A DNA stretch of 64,000 bases from Lactifluus volemus (GCA_022376515.1 WTXI01000026.1:248001-312000); one strand, 5' to 3'. Positions 1 to 11,449 are shown, numbered from the stretch's first letter. A program made the numbers and translations. The notes: generated by a model from the letters alone, not told the origin.

Positions 1-490
1 TAGCAAGAGCGCAAAAAAGTATAAACTACGGAGTTACGATGATCAACGGAAGTGGTCCGTGCGCAGCCACTTTAGGGCTGGTCAAGAAGATGAAATCACA
101 ACATGAACTACATGTAACGTCATCTCGACACCACCAATTCGTCATTTTGAAGCCTGTTCTCTGATGTACAGCCTACACTTTCACTGTAAGGCAAATACAC
201 GAACACCAAAGCTCAAAGGCTTCTTCCGTCAAACTCACAGAATCTGCTATTGCCTCACTACCAACCAGGTTGGCAACTTACCCCACCGGGGGGGCCAAGC
301 CTGAGGCTCCGTTGTCAGTGCCACAGTGTCCATCCTTGGGTTCCACCGGGTTCCTGCAGTGCTCCTCACCTGTACCTGATGATGTGACTCGGACGGTGTG
401 CAGCTCTCGCCGCTCGACTTGCACACGCAGCTTGTCACGACTCCGAGTAGTAGATCGACGAGGTGGATGTTTTTGGTGTCATTGTATCAT
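1..490 (-). repeat. Dispersed repeat, copy 1 (left end outside window)
   Basis: Read on the minus strand, this stretch matches 9110-9480 of the plus strand over most of its length. Shared blocks include a 'tccacctcgt' run, 'actcggagtcgtgac', 'tcatcaggtacag', 'attctgtgagtttgacg' and 'ttcaaaatga'. A short, CpG-decayed piece of the same sequence lies at about 5590-5705. It has small open frames containing a shared SHHQVQ peptide, but no start, domain or intron pattern that would make it a gene. It is most likely an old transposon fragment or a duplicated gene tail. Confidence 0.6.
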
Positions 491-863
491 TCTAGCAAAG
501 GTCTAAAAGTATGAGTGCGAATTGTATAGTCACGGTATACACGTTCGGCAGTGAGGTATTTTCGGCGTTCGTACTCTTTAAGCCCCTACATAAAGTCATA
601 CAGTCTCCGTTACTCGTGCGATGAAAGATACAAGTCGTCAGATTCACAAATCGATACAGTATAAGTAGAGATCCTAACCCGTCTGCAAACGTAGTCCCTT
701 GCTGATAAACTCTGAACACTAATACTAGCATACACGTACAATCAAATTGTAATTTTGAATATCATCGCACGACGCGCTCATCCTCACAACAATAATGACA
801 CTTTTGACGACGATTACAAGAAGCGAATAATCGTGAGATGGACGAGGGAACGACTCCGGGGAT
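491..863. other. Intergenic, nothing supported
   Basis: I see no conserved coding frame, repeat or promoter here. It is A+T-rich sequence downstream of the minus-strand DUF6535 gene. Confidence 0.5.
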
Positions 864-3042
864 CTACGCACCATCTCCAGAGAATGCGGTTTGGGATGAA
901 TCAGATGACCGCTGTCTCTGAGAAGTTGTCATCATCCAGGAGCCACTTGGAAGGACACCAACGCCCGATTGTTCCAGAGGAACAGGTAAATCTCGATGTA
1001 AATTGGCTGGCCTCAAATCCCCGGGTATGAATGCTGCGAGTTCTTGATGGAGGCTGGCCACAGTGAGGCACGTTGCCCGAGATGCGATGGGGCCAAGATA
1101 GCCCTTCCAGCGCTCATAAGTGTCGGGAGAAAATGCTTCGGAAGTGAGTAGCGTCTGCGCATCCAGTGTTGCCTCGCCAGCACGCACACCATCTGCGAGG
1201 TGCCCAATAGTCGTACTGATCATGAGGGATATAGTGGCGTCCACCTGAGCTACGCTGTGTGCCACGGTGCTCAGGAAAACGGCGAGGGTGAGCAATGGCC
1301 CATCTTGCGCGACGACTTTGAGATCATCTGGTGGGAATGGGGCCGCGACAAGCTTGCCAATCAGGTTGACGAGTTGCTGGGCGCGGGTGGTCCAGTAGGG
1401 CCCCTTCGTTTGTATCCACGACGAGACGTCGGTCAGCTCGCGCAGGCAGGACCGGGCAGCGAGGGCAGCGGTGCACCAGGCAACGAGCGCGATAGAGGGA
1501 TCAGCGTCGTTCCTGAGGATTGAGAGCGCCTCCGCAGTTTGTACGCCGAAAAGGGTGTCCCAGTATAAGCTACTCATGCCGGCGAACTTCTCCGTAACAG
1601 ACCAGATGGCGCGCATGCACGCGATAGCACGCCGTTTTCGAGCGTGTGGCTCCAAGGCGCTGGACGAGCTTGAGCACGTTTGCAAGAGTCGCCCGATGCT
1701 CCATCCGAGGCGCACGTCGCGGTCCTCCATAAGGTGCCCAATCGTGTATTGAGGATAGCAGTGATGCTCGGAGTCGAGGAAGTTGGGAATCGCAGCGACG
1801 AATGATTCCAAGGCGCTGTCATCGTACATATACGAGATTGCCCATTGTAGAGAGTGAGCATCCATATTTGGGGGAGCATTTTCTAAATCCCGTTCGAGGG
1901 CTCGTGTAACGCCACCGCGAAATAGTTCTCTGCGGACATTGATGATCTTGGGAAGACGAATGCGAGAGAAGAAGCTGTGGGGGCATATGACCGATGTAAC
2001 GTGCTGCGTAACTGAAAGGATAGTGAAATGGATGAGTTGGAGGGAACGCCACAGGAGGTTGGAGATTGGGGTCTTGAATGGTGAAGAGAGGTCGATCAGT
2101 GACAAGATTGTGAGGAAGAAGTAAGAGACTCCGACGACGGAATAAGCACCAAGGGTTACATAGGCAGCGATGTTGTTGAGAGAGAAGAAGCATGTTATCA
2201 AACCGGCACCGAACAGCAAGAAAGCAAGATGAAGTAGGAGGGGTATGGCCTTGATCACTTGGTCTAAGCGATAGCTACTTAGACCTTGGAACAAATATGA
2301 CCTAATCCTTGCACGCGTCGAAGGGATGGGGTGGCATTGTGAATGGTCGAGGTATTCGCGGATCCATGTTTGAACTAAAATCGTACTGAACGCGCAAGTG
2401 AGGCTGAGAACCAGACTGATGGCCCAGAGCACAGTCATGGCGATATCAAGCTCGGTGGGACGGGTGAATAGGATACGCGATGAGGACGGTGTATCAACCG
2501 TATCAGCGAGTTGATGCGAAATTTGAGCAAGTAGCAGGTCGGTTGAGTTCTGTCTAAGCCCGCTGATGCCACCAACCAAAAATGCAGATACAGTGACGGA
2601 AAAAAGGCTCGACTGGTGGACGATCAACATGAAGTCAGGCTATGTAAAGAGTAGACAATACACACAAAGAACATGGTACTGTCAGTTTGCACTTTCCAAC
2701 GCTCTGAAAGTTGGGTATCGTGCTTTTGGGCCAGGGAATTATACATCGGCCAGATGTCCACACGCGCGTCTTGAAACCGTTGTTCTGCAGTCAAACCGAT
2801 GTCAGCACCAATTTATTAAAAAAAAGTCGTGAAAAGAAATGACCTTCAGATAGGGATACAGTAATGCAGGAGGGATGTGGACCAGCGATGGAGAACGAAT
2901 CCGGGGCGAAAGCCTTCGTCGAATCCGCTATGAGGCACTGGATCATTGGCAGGGCGAAAGGACCAGAAGTAGGAGATTTACCTTGGCTTTCGGATTGACT
3001 CGAGTGACTTCCGATGTTCATGTCGATGGGGGATTGTGCCAT
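864..3042 (-). CDS. DUF6535 multi-pass membrane protein
   Basis: This is a member of the agaricomycete DUF6535 family, whose function is unknown. The first exon starts at the ATG at 3042. A second exon near 2790-2665 encodes the family's 'W...Y...A.KHD...ERWK' segment. The main exon opens with a SSLFSVTVSAFLV helix, equivalent to the usual LFSATVAAF, and continues to a stop at 864. Hydrophobic helices follow, then the ARIRSYLFQG loop, two more hydrophobic helices, and a long helical C-terminal part with the recurrent 'ALESFVAAIPNFL' motif. Exon boundaries in the first 250 bp are inferred. It lies head-to-head with the coiled-coil gene at 3374, about 330 bp apart, so the two may share a promoter region. 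It is divergent from the array at 15.8-28 kb. Confidence 0.75.
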
Positions 3043-3373
3043 ACAACAGATCTTCGCCTCCGAGTCGTTCCTCTTATTGTGAGCTTTGGGGTGTCAGAGA
3101 ACAAACAGCGCCACATATATATCACGGGAAATGGAGGTTTGTTATAATTGCTGTGTCCACACGAGGAATCCCAATAAAGCAGTTAGGTGGGTTGAGTCAA
3201 TACACTGCCCAGACATACAACAGGCTGTGTCCCTTGACCTTGGCACACGTACGGGACCGCAATACTACTATTGATTTATTTACAGCAAAGAGGATGACCC
3301 TGGAAGAGTTACCCTTCCCCTTACCTCTCCTCCTATTCCAAGAGTATCGAAGACAAAGAAGCAAGTTCTGTGC

Positions 3374-4928
3374 ATGTCTGGGAATATACATTTTCCCTTG
3401 CTTGCAGGTTCGTCGGCTGGCGGTGCAACAAGTCGGGTAAGGTCCACTCGCCCTAATGACATAACCATTCTCACGCCTCGTTTGACCTGCTGACAGCAAT
3501 ATCAAAGCCTAGCCCCGAGTACCGTCCAAGAGAATCCGTGCGAACTCGCGAGAATCGTCGCAATTATCGCCAGCTCGGCAGAACGATCCCCTTATTTGTC
3601 GGCAGATGTCAAGAGGAGGCTCAATGAATGCACGTGTCAGCTCGAGGCCGAATGTTCCCAACTCGCCACCTTGACCCGACTCGCCCACAGGGCTGCAAAC
3701 GAGTCCGCGAGCGTGCTCCTGTCTAGGATACGCTTTTTCGAGGCTCTCGATGATCGCATCGCTGGACTCGCGCAGATACGAGAGAGATTTGTTGACAGCC
3801 GTCAAGTCTTTCGAGCAAAGCCGACCAAGCTCCTCGAAGGGAACATTCGGGACGGTGAGCAAAAACAGAGTAATTCTACTTTCCTTCGTTTACTTATTTT
3901 CTCTTTCACAGCGAGGGGACATGCCCATGAAGGCATGTATTCTGACTTGAGGCCACTTTTCGACCAAATAGACAAGTACTACGAGGAAGTCAATGTCTCG
4001 CTCCGAGCAGAGGAGCATTACCTCAAGACCATTCGCAAGACATTGCGTGTTACCCCGGATGATAAACTTCGGTGGGAGCACATCCGTGATGCATGTCAGG
4101 ATGCCTGCAGACTATTAGCAGCCCAGGTAAATTATATGCATCGTATTCCTCAATACATCTTCACATCTCATGCACCCACCTAGCCTTATCCATCACCGCC
4201 ACACAGACCCCAGTTAACTGTACGTTCTTTATCCGCCCACCCGTCCTCATGAAATTGAACTTGATTTTTTTTTCCCGCCTCGTAGACCAACAAGGCCGCT
4301 CATAACATACAAGCACTCGCAAATACCGTCATCAACGCACGCAACGGAATCCAGCAGACCCACAGGAGAATTACTCCCTTGACGCAACGACCTCAATTTG
4401 ACCTTCTCCGGCTCAAAAGCGAGTACGAGAGCGGCGAGCAGACGTGCCGCGAGAGGATCAGTGAGGTGTTCGAGTTCTCTGAGCGTATCGTACCCTCCTT
4501 CGTTGAAGTGCGCGCGACGGACGACTTTCGGGACCACCTCCTCCCTGCAGCCGCCGCCTCGTCTTCGCAGACACTCCAACATGTCGCCGAAGAGCTCAGA
4601 CACATCAGTGAGTTTGTGGCTTGCCGCCAAGCAGGCATCCCTTGTCGATCATCTCACCCATCTAACGACTATCCCCGCCCTGCCAGTGCCCACCGTGCAG
4701 TATGCACTGCCACATACTGCAGATCTATTCGCGCGCTTTGAGTGCTATCTCCCGATCGCCGACTCATCGATGCAGCGCGTGTATGGCCAGCTCCGTGAAC
4801 TCGTACAGCCTCTGGAGCAACCGAACGACCCGAATCGAGGCGTGCTCCGCCATCTTACGCGGGTGCAGCTCAGGGAGGAGCAACATGCTTGGAGAATGCT
4901 CCAGGAGCAGTGGGCGAATCAGTTATAG
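3374..4928 (+). CDS. Coiled-coil protein, copy A (unrecognised family)
   Basis: No known domain was recognised; the translation is almost wholly helical and heptad-like. The predicted exons are 3374-3436, 3497-3854, 3912-4126, 4184-4219 (36 nt), 4286-4607 and 4687-4928. All junctions are GT-AG and all phases agree, giving 411 residues. The ATG at 3374 opens a 21-residue exon that joins the next in phase 0. A divergent paralogue at 41766-43204 has the same intron phases (1,0,0,1) and also a mini-exon in the same place, which strongly supports this model. Landmark peptides are LFDQIDKYYEEVN and CRERISEVFEFSERIVPS. It stands head-to-head with a DUF6535 gene, and the whole 3' region is duplicated at 6950-9235. 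A cytoskeletal or scaffold role would only be a guess. Confidence 0.75.
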
Positions 4929-5705
4929 CATTCGCACTCATTCGGATTGGCTCTCTCATCTGATTTTAAAAATTTCGAGAAGCAAACTTGTACACAACCT
5001 ACATTCTCAGACCACTCCCAATCGCAATCTCTTGGAGATCACACCCAGTGATTCAACTGCAATTAAACATATACCCTTGTATTTACTTGTCACAATTCTC
5101 GTAAGAACCGAGCCAATTAGTGGATACACACTGTACATACTGTAGCAACTATTTCAATATGTCTCTACTGCGCATACACACAGTACTCGAATGACCTGGA
5201 TACATGCCTTCTGATCAAACTAGCGACACGTAGGCGATGAATTGAGTCTCCACAACAAAGATTGAATGAGCATTCGAATCAGTTGGATCTCAGATCTCAG
5301 CGTTCTGTGGGCAACTTTTGCACCTCAGGATCGCCACTTTTTTGCGACCCTAGGGCACCGAGGCCAATGGATGGATTCAGAACGAGTAACAGCGCCCCGC
5401 TTCTGGACAAAGGTCCGAAGTGGTACTGCCGCAAGAGAACGGGAGGGTCAGCCGGGCTCGGTCGAGCTCTCAGTTCGGCGCCATCCGATACACGGACGAC
5501 TAGAATCATTACCGCTTGTGGAGCAAGTCATCGTCGCAGCTTCATGAGCAACTTGGAGGTTAAACTTTACTAGAATGAATGATGTGAGGACATCAAAAAT
5601 ATATACCCACCTCATCAGCCTACTTGGAGTTGCGATCAGTGGCATGTGTGAGTCAAGTGGCAAGGTGGTGCAGCACATGTCAAGTGCAGCTGTGCAGGTG
5701 AGTTA
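3460..5705 (+). repeat. Segmental duplication, copy A
   Basis: The sequence from intron 1 of the coiled-coil gene through about 780 bp of 3' flank matches 6950-9235 at high identity. The left breakpoint falls inside intron 1, so exon 1 was not copied. The right end, after about 5570, has diverged almost entirely by CpG to TpG/CpA changes and stops where the CpG-free element begins. Confidence 0.9.
4929..5589. other. 3' flank of coiled-coil gene, no gene
   Basis: Noncoding 3' sequence that is shared with 8360-9080 in the second copy. Small open frames on both strands are not conserved between the copies. Confidence 0.6.
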
Positions 5706-5839
5706 CTACTAGGATTCTTATCCCAATAGTGAGTTGAAGCTTTCATGTGTAATGTGCAACCATTACATCTGAGTCTGCACCTTCAATGGAGTCATGGGAG
5801 AACACATGGTTACCAAAGGTTGCTACAGGAAGATGTACA

Positions 5840-6017
5840 CCTTGCATCTTCATGCTTTGAGTCCATGAAATTTCTAATGAGCTGCTGTCTGATACATCTT
5901 AAAAAGGCTGCACAAGGACTTCAAGTTCCTGTCCACAATGATGAACTTTGTGCAGCCTTTTTAAGATGTATCAGACAGCAACTCATTAAGAGTTTTGTGG
6001 AGCATGAAGATGCAAGG
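5840..6017. repeat. Foldback (inverted-repeat) element
   Basis: The arms at 5840-5915 and 5948-6017 are reverse complements separated by a 32-bp spacer. The inner 33 or so bases, with TGCTGTCTGATACATC inside, are perfect, and the outer block CCTTGCATCTTCATGCT is also perfect. The short segment between these blocks differs in the two arms. The solo LTR is inserted in the outer end of the right arm. It is probably a MITE-like or foldback transposon remnant. Confidence 0.85.
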
Positions 6018-6451
6018 TGTTAGGGACTAGCTGTTCCTAGTTCCTAAAATAGGATCAAGGGTTCAGGAGGGACCAACAGAGATGCAAGTCTAAGTTGGGT
6101 CTAGCTAAGTTATAGCACTTAGAGGGCTTCAAGAGGGAAGGGGATCACAAGGGGATTTGTGAGGAGGGAGAGAAGTCCAAGCTGGAGAGCAAGGACACAA
6201 GACAAGGAGTCTTATATACTGTACAGGGCAAAGGGCAAGTGACATCAGTAATGATGTCATGAGCCTGGGTCTAGCTATGACATCATCATAGTTCTAGGCT
6301 AATGATGTCATGTAAGAGTCACTATGAGTCATGAACACATCATCCTATGTCATACAAGGGCTAGGCTCTGTCCATAACTTGAAGCAAGAATGATGTCAGA
6401 ATGAAAAACATGAGGCTACAGGGAGGTGCAGGTCCAGACAAATCTGTAACA
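6018..6451. mobile_element. Solo LTR of a retrotransposon, 434 bp
   Basis: The element begins TGTTAGGGAC and ends ATCTGTAACA, giving TG...CA ends and a TGTTA/TAACA terminal inverted repeat. It is flanked by an exact 5-bp duplication, CAAGG (6013-6017 and 6452-6456). A TATA-like CTTATATACTG lies near 6211. There is no internal coding region and no second LTR, so it is a solo LTR left by recombination. It contains no CpG. The superfamily (copia or gypsy) cannot be told from an LTR alone. Confidence 0.85.
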
Positions 6452-6631
6452 CAAGGTGTCTCTTGGATAGCAGCATGGGATTGAGTGGTCCAAAATTGGA
6501 ACCTACAAATGAACTTGAAGTTAATCACATATTGGCTGAATGTTTCACTTCATCCTCTGCATTATTGTACTAGTAAGGTAGTCTTGTGCTAGCTTGAGCA
6601 AGTGATCATGTGTTGGTGTTGTACTAGCACC

Positions 6632-6946
6632 TCGTACCGCGTCCATGGACTCGGAACACATTCTTACAATTGTGCCTACTGCTACACAATTTCCTTGCCA
6701 TATATCAGTGTCATTTCTCTGTGTCAATGCTGACCTGCCTGCTCATGTCACATCAAAAGTGTCATCCAAGCATCTGCATGTCGCAATCGAACTGTAGATG
6801 CTCTCCTCCGATTCGGACTGCCCCCGGGCCATCACATTCCCAACGTACTCCGACGCAATCTCTTTGCCTTTACTAGCTACGAGAAATGTCTTACAGAAAA
6901 CTAATCGCAAATAATAGAAATTAAATTACATTGCTTGCATTACCTT
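6632..6946. other. Unassigned segment between element and duplication
   Basis: CpGs resume here. One plus-strand frame at about 6796-6910 reads like a short coding remnant (LLRFGLPPGHHIPNVLRR) before a stop, but I recognise no family and see no start or splice context. Confidence 0.3.
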
Positions 6947-6949
6947 CAT

Positions 6950-9235
6950 AGCCATTCTCACACCTCACTGACAAGAATATCAAAGCCTAGCCCGAGTACC
7001 GTCCAAGAGAATCCGTGCGAACTCGCGAAAATCGTCGCAGTTATCGCCAGCTCGGCAGAAAGGTCCCCTTATTTGTCGGCAGATGTCAAGAGGAGGCTCA
7101 ATGAGTGCACGCGTCAGCTGGAGGCCGAATGTTCCCAGCTCGCTACCTTGACCCGACTCGCCCACAGGGCTGCAAACGAGTCCGCGAGCGTGCTCCTGTC
7201 TAGGATCCGCGTTTTAGAGGCTCTCGATGATCGCATCGCTGGACTCGCGCAGATACGAGAGAGATTTGTTGACAGCCGTCAAGTCTTTCGCGCAAAGCCG
7301 ACCAAGCTTCTTGAAGGGACGGTGAGCAAAAACAGAGTGATTGTGCTTTCCTTCGTTTACTTATTTTCTCTTTCACAGCGAGGGGACATGCCCATGAAGG
7401 CATATATTCTGACTTGAGGCCACTTTTCGATCAAATAGACAAGTACTACGAGGAAGTCAATGTCTCGCTCCGAGCAGAGGAGCATTACCTCAAGACCATT
7501 CGCAAGACATTGCGTGTTACCCCGGATGATAAACTTCGGTGGGAGCACATCCGTGGTGCATGTCAGGATGCCTGCAGACTATTAGCAGCCCAGGTAAATT
7601 ATATGCGTCATATGCCTCAACACACCCTCACATCTCATGCACCCACCTAGCCTTATCCATCACCGCCACACAGACCCCAGTTAACTGTACGTTCTTTATC
7701 CACCCACCCGTCCTCATGAAATTGAACTTGATTTTTTTTTTCCGCCTCGTAGACCAACAAGGCAGCTCATAACATACAAGCACTCGCAAATACCGTCATC
7801 AACGCACGCAACGGAATCCAGCAGACCCACAGGAGAATTACTCCCTTGACGCAACGACCTCAATTTGACCTTCTCCGGCTCAAAAGCGAGTACGAGAGCG
7901 GCGAGCAGACGTGCCGCGAGAGGATCAGTGAGGTGTTCGAGTTCTCTGAGCGCATCGTACCCTCCTTCGTTGAAGTGCGCGCGACGGACGACTTTCGGGA
8001 CCACCTCCTCCCTGCAGCCGCCGCCTCGTCTTCGCAGACACTCCAACATGTCGCCGAAGAGCTCAGACACATCAGTGAGTTTGTGGCTTGCCGCCAAGCA
8101 GGCATCTCTTGTCGATCATTTCACCCATCTAACGACTATCCCCGCCCTGCCAGTGCCCACCGTGCAGTATGCACTGCCACATACCGCAGATCTATTCGCG
8201 CGCTTTGAGTGCTATCTCCCGATTGCCGACTCATTGATGCAGCGCGTGTATAGCCAGCTCCGTGAACTCGTACAGCCCCTGGAGCAGCTGAACGACGCGT
8301 GCTCCGCCATCTTACGCGGGTGCAGCTCAGGGAGGAGCAGCATGCTTGGAGAATGCTCCAGGAGCAGTGGGCGAATCAGTTATAGCATTCGCACTCATTC
8401 GGATTGGCTCTCTCCGATTTAAAAAATTTCGACAAGCAAACTTGTACACAACCTACATTCTCAGACCATGCCCAATCGCATTTCTTGGAGACCACATCCC
8501 AGTGATACAACTGCAATTAAACATATACCCTTGTATTTACTTTTCACAATTCTCGTAACAATTATCTCACATTGAAAACGTCATCGCCGTTGTCAGGCAT
8601 CCGTAGTGGATACACACTGTACATACTGTAGCAACTATCTCAATATGTCCCTACCGCACATACATACAGTACTCGAATGATCTGGATACAGGCCTTCTGA
8701 TCAAACTAGCGACACGTAGACGATGAATTGAGTCTCCCCAACAAAACTGAGTAAGCATTCGCATCAGTTGGATCTCAGATCTCAGCGTTTTGTGGGCAAC
8801 TTTTGCGTCTCAGGATCTCCACTTTTTTTTTTTTGCGACCCTAGGGCACCGAGGCCAATGGATGGATTCAGAACGGGTAACAGGGCCCCGCTCCTGGAAC
8901 AAAGGGTCCGAATTGGTACTTTTTGACGAGGGGGCGGAACGGAAGGGTCAGCCGGGCTCGGTCGAGCTCCCTCCCAGTTGCCACAGATCGGCGCTATCCG
9001 ATACACGGACCACTAGAACCATTGCCGCTTGTGGAGCGAGTCGTCGTCGCAGCTCCATGTGTAACCTTGGAGGTTAGACCTTAGGCTACTAGAAATGAAT
9101 GATACGAGGACATCAAAAATATATATATCCACCTCGTTCGGCCTACTCGGAGTCGTGACCAGCGGTATGTACTACGTACGAGTCGAGTGGCGAGAGCTGC
9201 AACACACGTCGCATCATCAGGTACAGGGAGTTACG
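6950..9235 (+). repeat. Segmental duplication, copy B
   Basis: Direct repeat of 3460-5705 at a spacing of about 3.5 kb, same orientation. It retains the CpG sites that copy A has lost at its 3' end. It runs directly into dispersed repeat copy 2. Confidence 0.9.
6987..8386 (+). pseudogene. Coiled-coil gene, copy B, broken
   Basis: Near-identical to exons 2-6 of the gene at 3374-4928. Exon 1 and its donor are missing, because the duplication begins inside intron 1, and the old acceptor reads CTGACAAG instead of CTGACAG. Two 10-nt deletions relative to copy A shift the frame: one at the end of exon 2 (about 7315), between short GGGA repeats, and one in the last exon (about 8297). No ATG precedes the first open stretch. 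I see no way to splice an intact protein, so I call it a pseudogene formed by partial tandem duplication. Confidence 0.85.
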
Positions 9236-9485
9236 AGTGGAATTGAGCCGAGGGACAGATGGTGGCCACTGACAACCGACTCAGAGGCGGATAAGTTGCC
9301 GATTCTGATCGCCGCTCAAAGTTGGTAATGAATTCTGTGAGTTTGACGATGGAAAAGGGAGGAGCTTTGGCGTGCCTTGAAAGAGTTAGGCTAGAAACCG
9401 TCGCTACATGCATCAGAGGCACACTGGCACAGGTTTCAAAATGATGGTTGGCGGTGTAGCGCCGTGGCGGCACTAGCACGTGCCG
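9110..9485 (+). repeat. Dispersed repeat, copy 2
   Basis: Plus-strand counterpart of 1-490 (minus). The first part is also present, decayed, at 5590-5705. No gene is supported. Confidence 0.6.
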
Positions 9486-10422
9486 CCTGGGACTACGAGT
9501 TTGTAAGGTAAACCGCATAAAACAAGCACGCGTGCCTAGTACTACTGTCGTCAAATCTGGTGCTCTTCAGTTCTGCATATCGAAAGTTAACCGTCACAGC
9601 AGTCCCAACTGAACTTGAAGCGATTCAATTACAACTCGGAGAGTACTACTAGTAACTAGTTACGACGAAAATGATGTTTTTACGACATGATCGTGATCAA
9701 GGAGAACTTGGCCTAGGTCATGGCAGTGGTGAAATGCTACACAGGAATATCCATTTCCGGTATATTATCCACGACTGGTAGACAAAGACGCTGAGCTGAT
9801 CCGAGGCTAGGGCCAGCGACGCCGCTCACAGCACGCCATCACGGTACCGCCGTCACTGGCACAGACTCGGACAAGGCTAGTTCGTGGCGTTATACAGGAG
9901 ATCTGTCAGTTTCTCGGGTTCACCCCAACCGGACTCTGAACCAAACCTCGAATGACATTGCGTGCTGGATGGCAGGGCGATTCTTCTTGCTAGACACAGC
10001 ACTGAGGACGAGCTTGAATTCATGTATATCATGATGCTCTTATCAGTCCGTCATCATGCATCAAGCGTCGTGATTGCCGCCTGGTGAAAATACAACATGG
10101 TATGATGTGGCTTAACTCTCGCGCATCTTTCTCCGCAGGCCTGAGCGATAACCCCAACGGAGATCATCATCGGGTAGCTGCGGCTAACCTGTACGAGCAA
10201 CCATCACAGCCTTCATGTGGCTCGCACTCCACCATCAGACTCTAGTCCATGCTCAGCCAAGACAAGATGTATGATGCAGACGACCAAAGATCACTCCAAA
10301 CGGAGCCAAACGAATGACTCGGATTAGGCAAAAGTAAGTAATGGGCTTATCTGCTACAACAACGTTTCATGAACAACTTGAGAGTCATCAATTTCAAGGT
10401 CAATACATATCAACAGTCACAT
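9486..10422. other. Intergenic, nothing supported
   Basis: About 900 bp with no long frame on either strand and no recognisable repeat. It lies downstream of the minus-strand secreted-protein gene. Confidence 0.5.
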
Positions 10423-11277
10423 TCATGGTGCCGTCGACTTTGCGACTGTCGAGTTTGCGCTGGTTGATTTTACGGCTGTCGAATTTGTGGCTACTGCTGC
10501 AGGTGCTGCGCCGGCTGAGCCTCTGTTCTCTTGATTAGCGCTTCCGATTGTGGGACACATGGATATCAAAAACACCCACCCAATAGGCTTCCCTGGAGAC
10601 GTGACCAGGGTATCGAGCTGCTGGCCAGCAGTTACCGTCGTGGCAAGAGCAGGACAAGAACCCGGTGGGTTAACGGCACTGACACCGAGCGGCAAATTGC
10701 CAGTCTGGTCACCGCTGAACTTGTTCAGGTTAACACCGGTAAACTGGCAGTGGAAGAACCCATTGAGTTCTTGGTTCTTGGGCGCCTTTTGACAATAGGG
10801 CACTGACAGGAGGTCGGGCTAGAAACGGGTCGTTAGTCGTCAAGAGACAAGTTTCGGGGGTGGCGAAGGTGGCGAAATGGTAGTGAAGAGAAGAAGAATA
10901 AGTACCGAGTTCCTGGGCTGCTGCACGAATATCTGAGCCAGTCGGATCATATTAGGGTCGTTATTAAGAGTCTTGGCAAGGTCGACCATTGAATCAGCGG
11001 CATTCTGCTGGTCGCAGTTTCCGCCTGCAGCGAGGAGGGTCGTGAAAGCGGTTTGTGAAATCGTGTTGCACTGCCCTGCGCCACCAGCTTTTTCCTGTAA
11101 GTGTACGTGATTAAGTTGTCTTTACGATGCAGAGGGAAGAGAGAAGCTGCGCACGCAAGCCGCCACCCACTGCGTCGTCGAGTCTGCGATTGTTTGTGCG
11201 ATGCGCTTCTGCATGGGGATCGCTGAGACAGCAGACACAGCCAGCAGTGGGAACAAGATATTAAAGATCTGGACCAT
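10423..11277 (-). CDS. Small secreted cysteine-containing protein
   Basis: Four exons with clean GT-AG introns predict 216 residues. The ATG is at 11277, and the last intron ends just before a Ser/Thr/Ala-rich tail. The N-terminus (MVQIFNILFPLLAVSAVSA) is a textbook signal peptide, followed by IPMQKR, a possible KR processing site. The mature part has six cysteines (contexts VAAC, GQCNT, GNCDQ, PYCQK, FHCQF, GSCPA). The tail contains several NST sequons and no obvious GPI hydrophobic end. A TATA box lies about 165 bp upstream. Size, signal peptide and cysteines fit an effector or cell-surface protein, but I recognise no family, so the function is open. Confidence 0.8.
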
Positions 11278-11441
11278 GATGATGATAGGTACTAGTCGTT
11301 AACTGGATGACGGTTGAATAAAGATAATTGCTGTCGAAGCAAGAAAAGTTGAAGGAAGTGAAAGTGTAGGGGAGCACCGGGCTCTGAAGAAGACTAAATT
11401 CCTAGGAAAAGGATGGAGAGCTTGTCCATTGTTCATGGTGA

Positions 11442-11449
11442 CTTTTATA
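11442..11449 (-). promoter_or_regulatory. TATA box of the secreted-protein gene
   Basis: The minus strand reads GGTATAAAAGTC here, about 165 bp upstream of the ATG at 11277. The intervening leader has no other TATA-like run. Confidence 0.55.

Larger units (their letters stand above)
5633..6631. other. CpG-free island (about 1 kb)
   Basis: Reading every line from the GCG near 5632 to the CG near 6632, I find no CG dinucleotide at all, while both flanks have CpG at normal frequency. TG and CA are abundant. The stretch covers a decayed piece of the duplicated unit, a foldback repeat and a solo LTR. This pattern is expected when a methylated transposon loses its CpGs by deamination. Confidence 0.9.

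Noticed and set aside
6018..6451. Promoter or gene for the TATA-like run in the LTR
   Set aside because: It belongs to the LTR itself; there is no downstream coding region.
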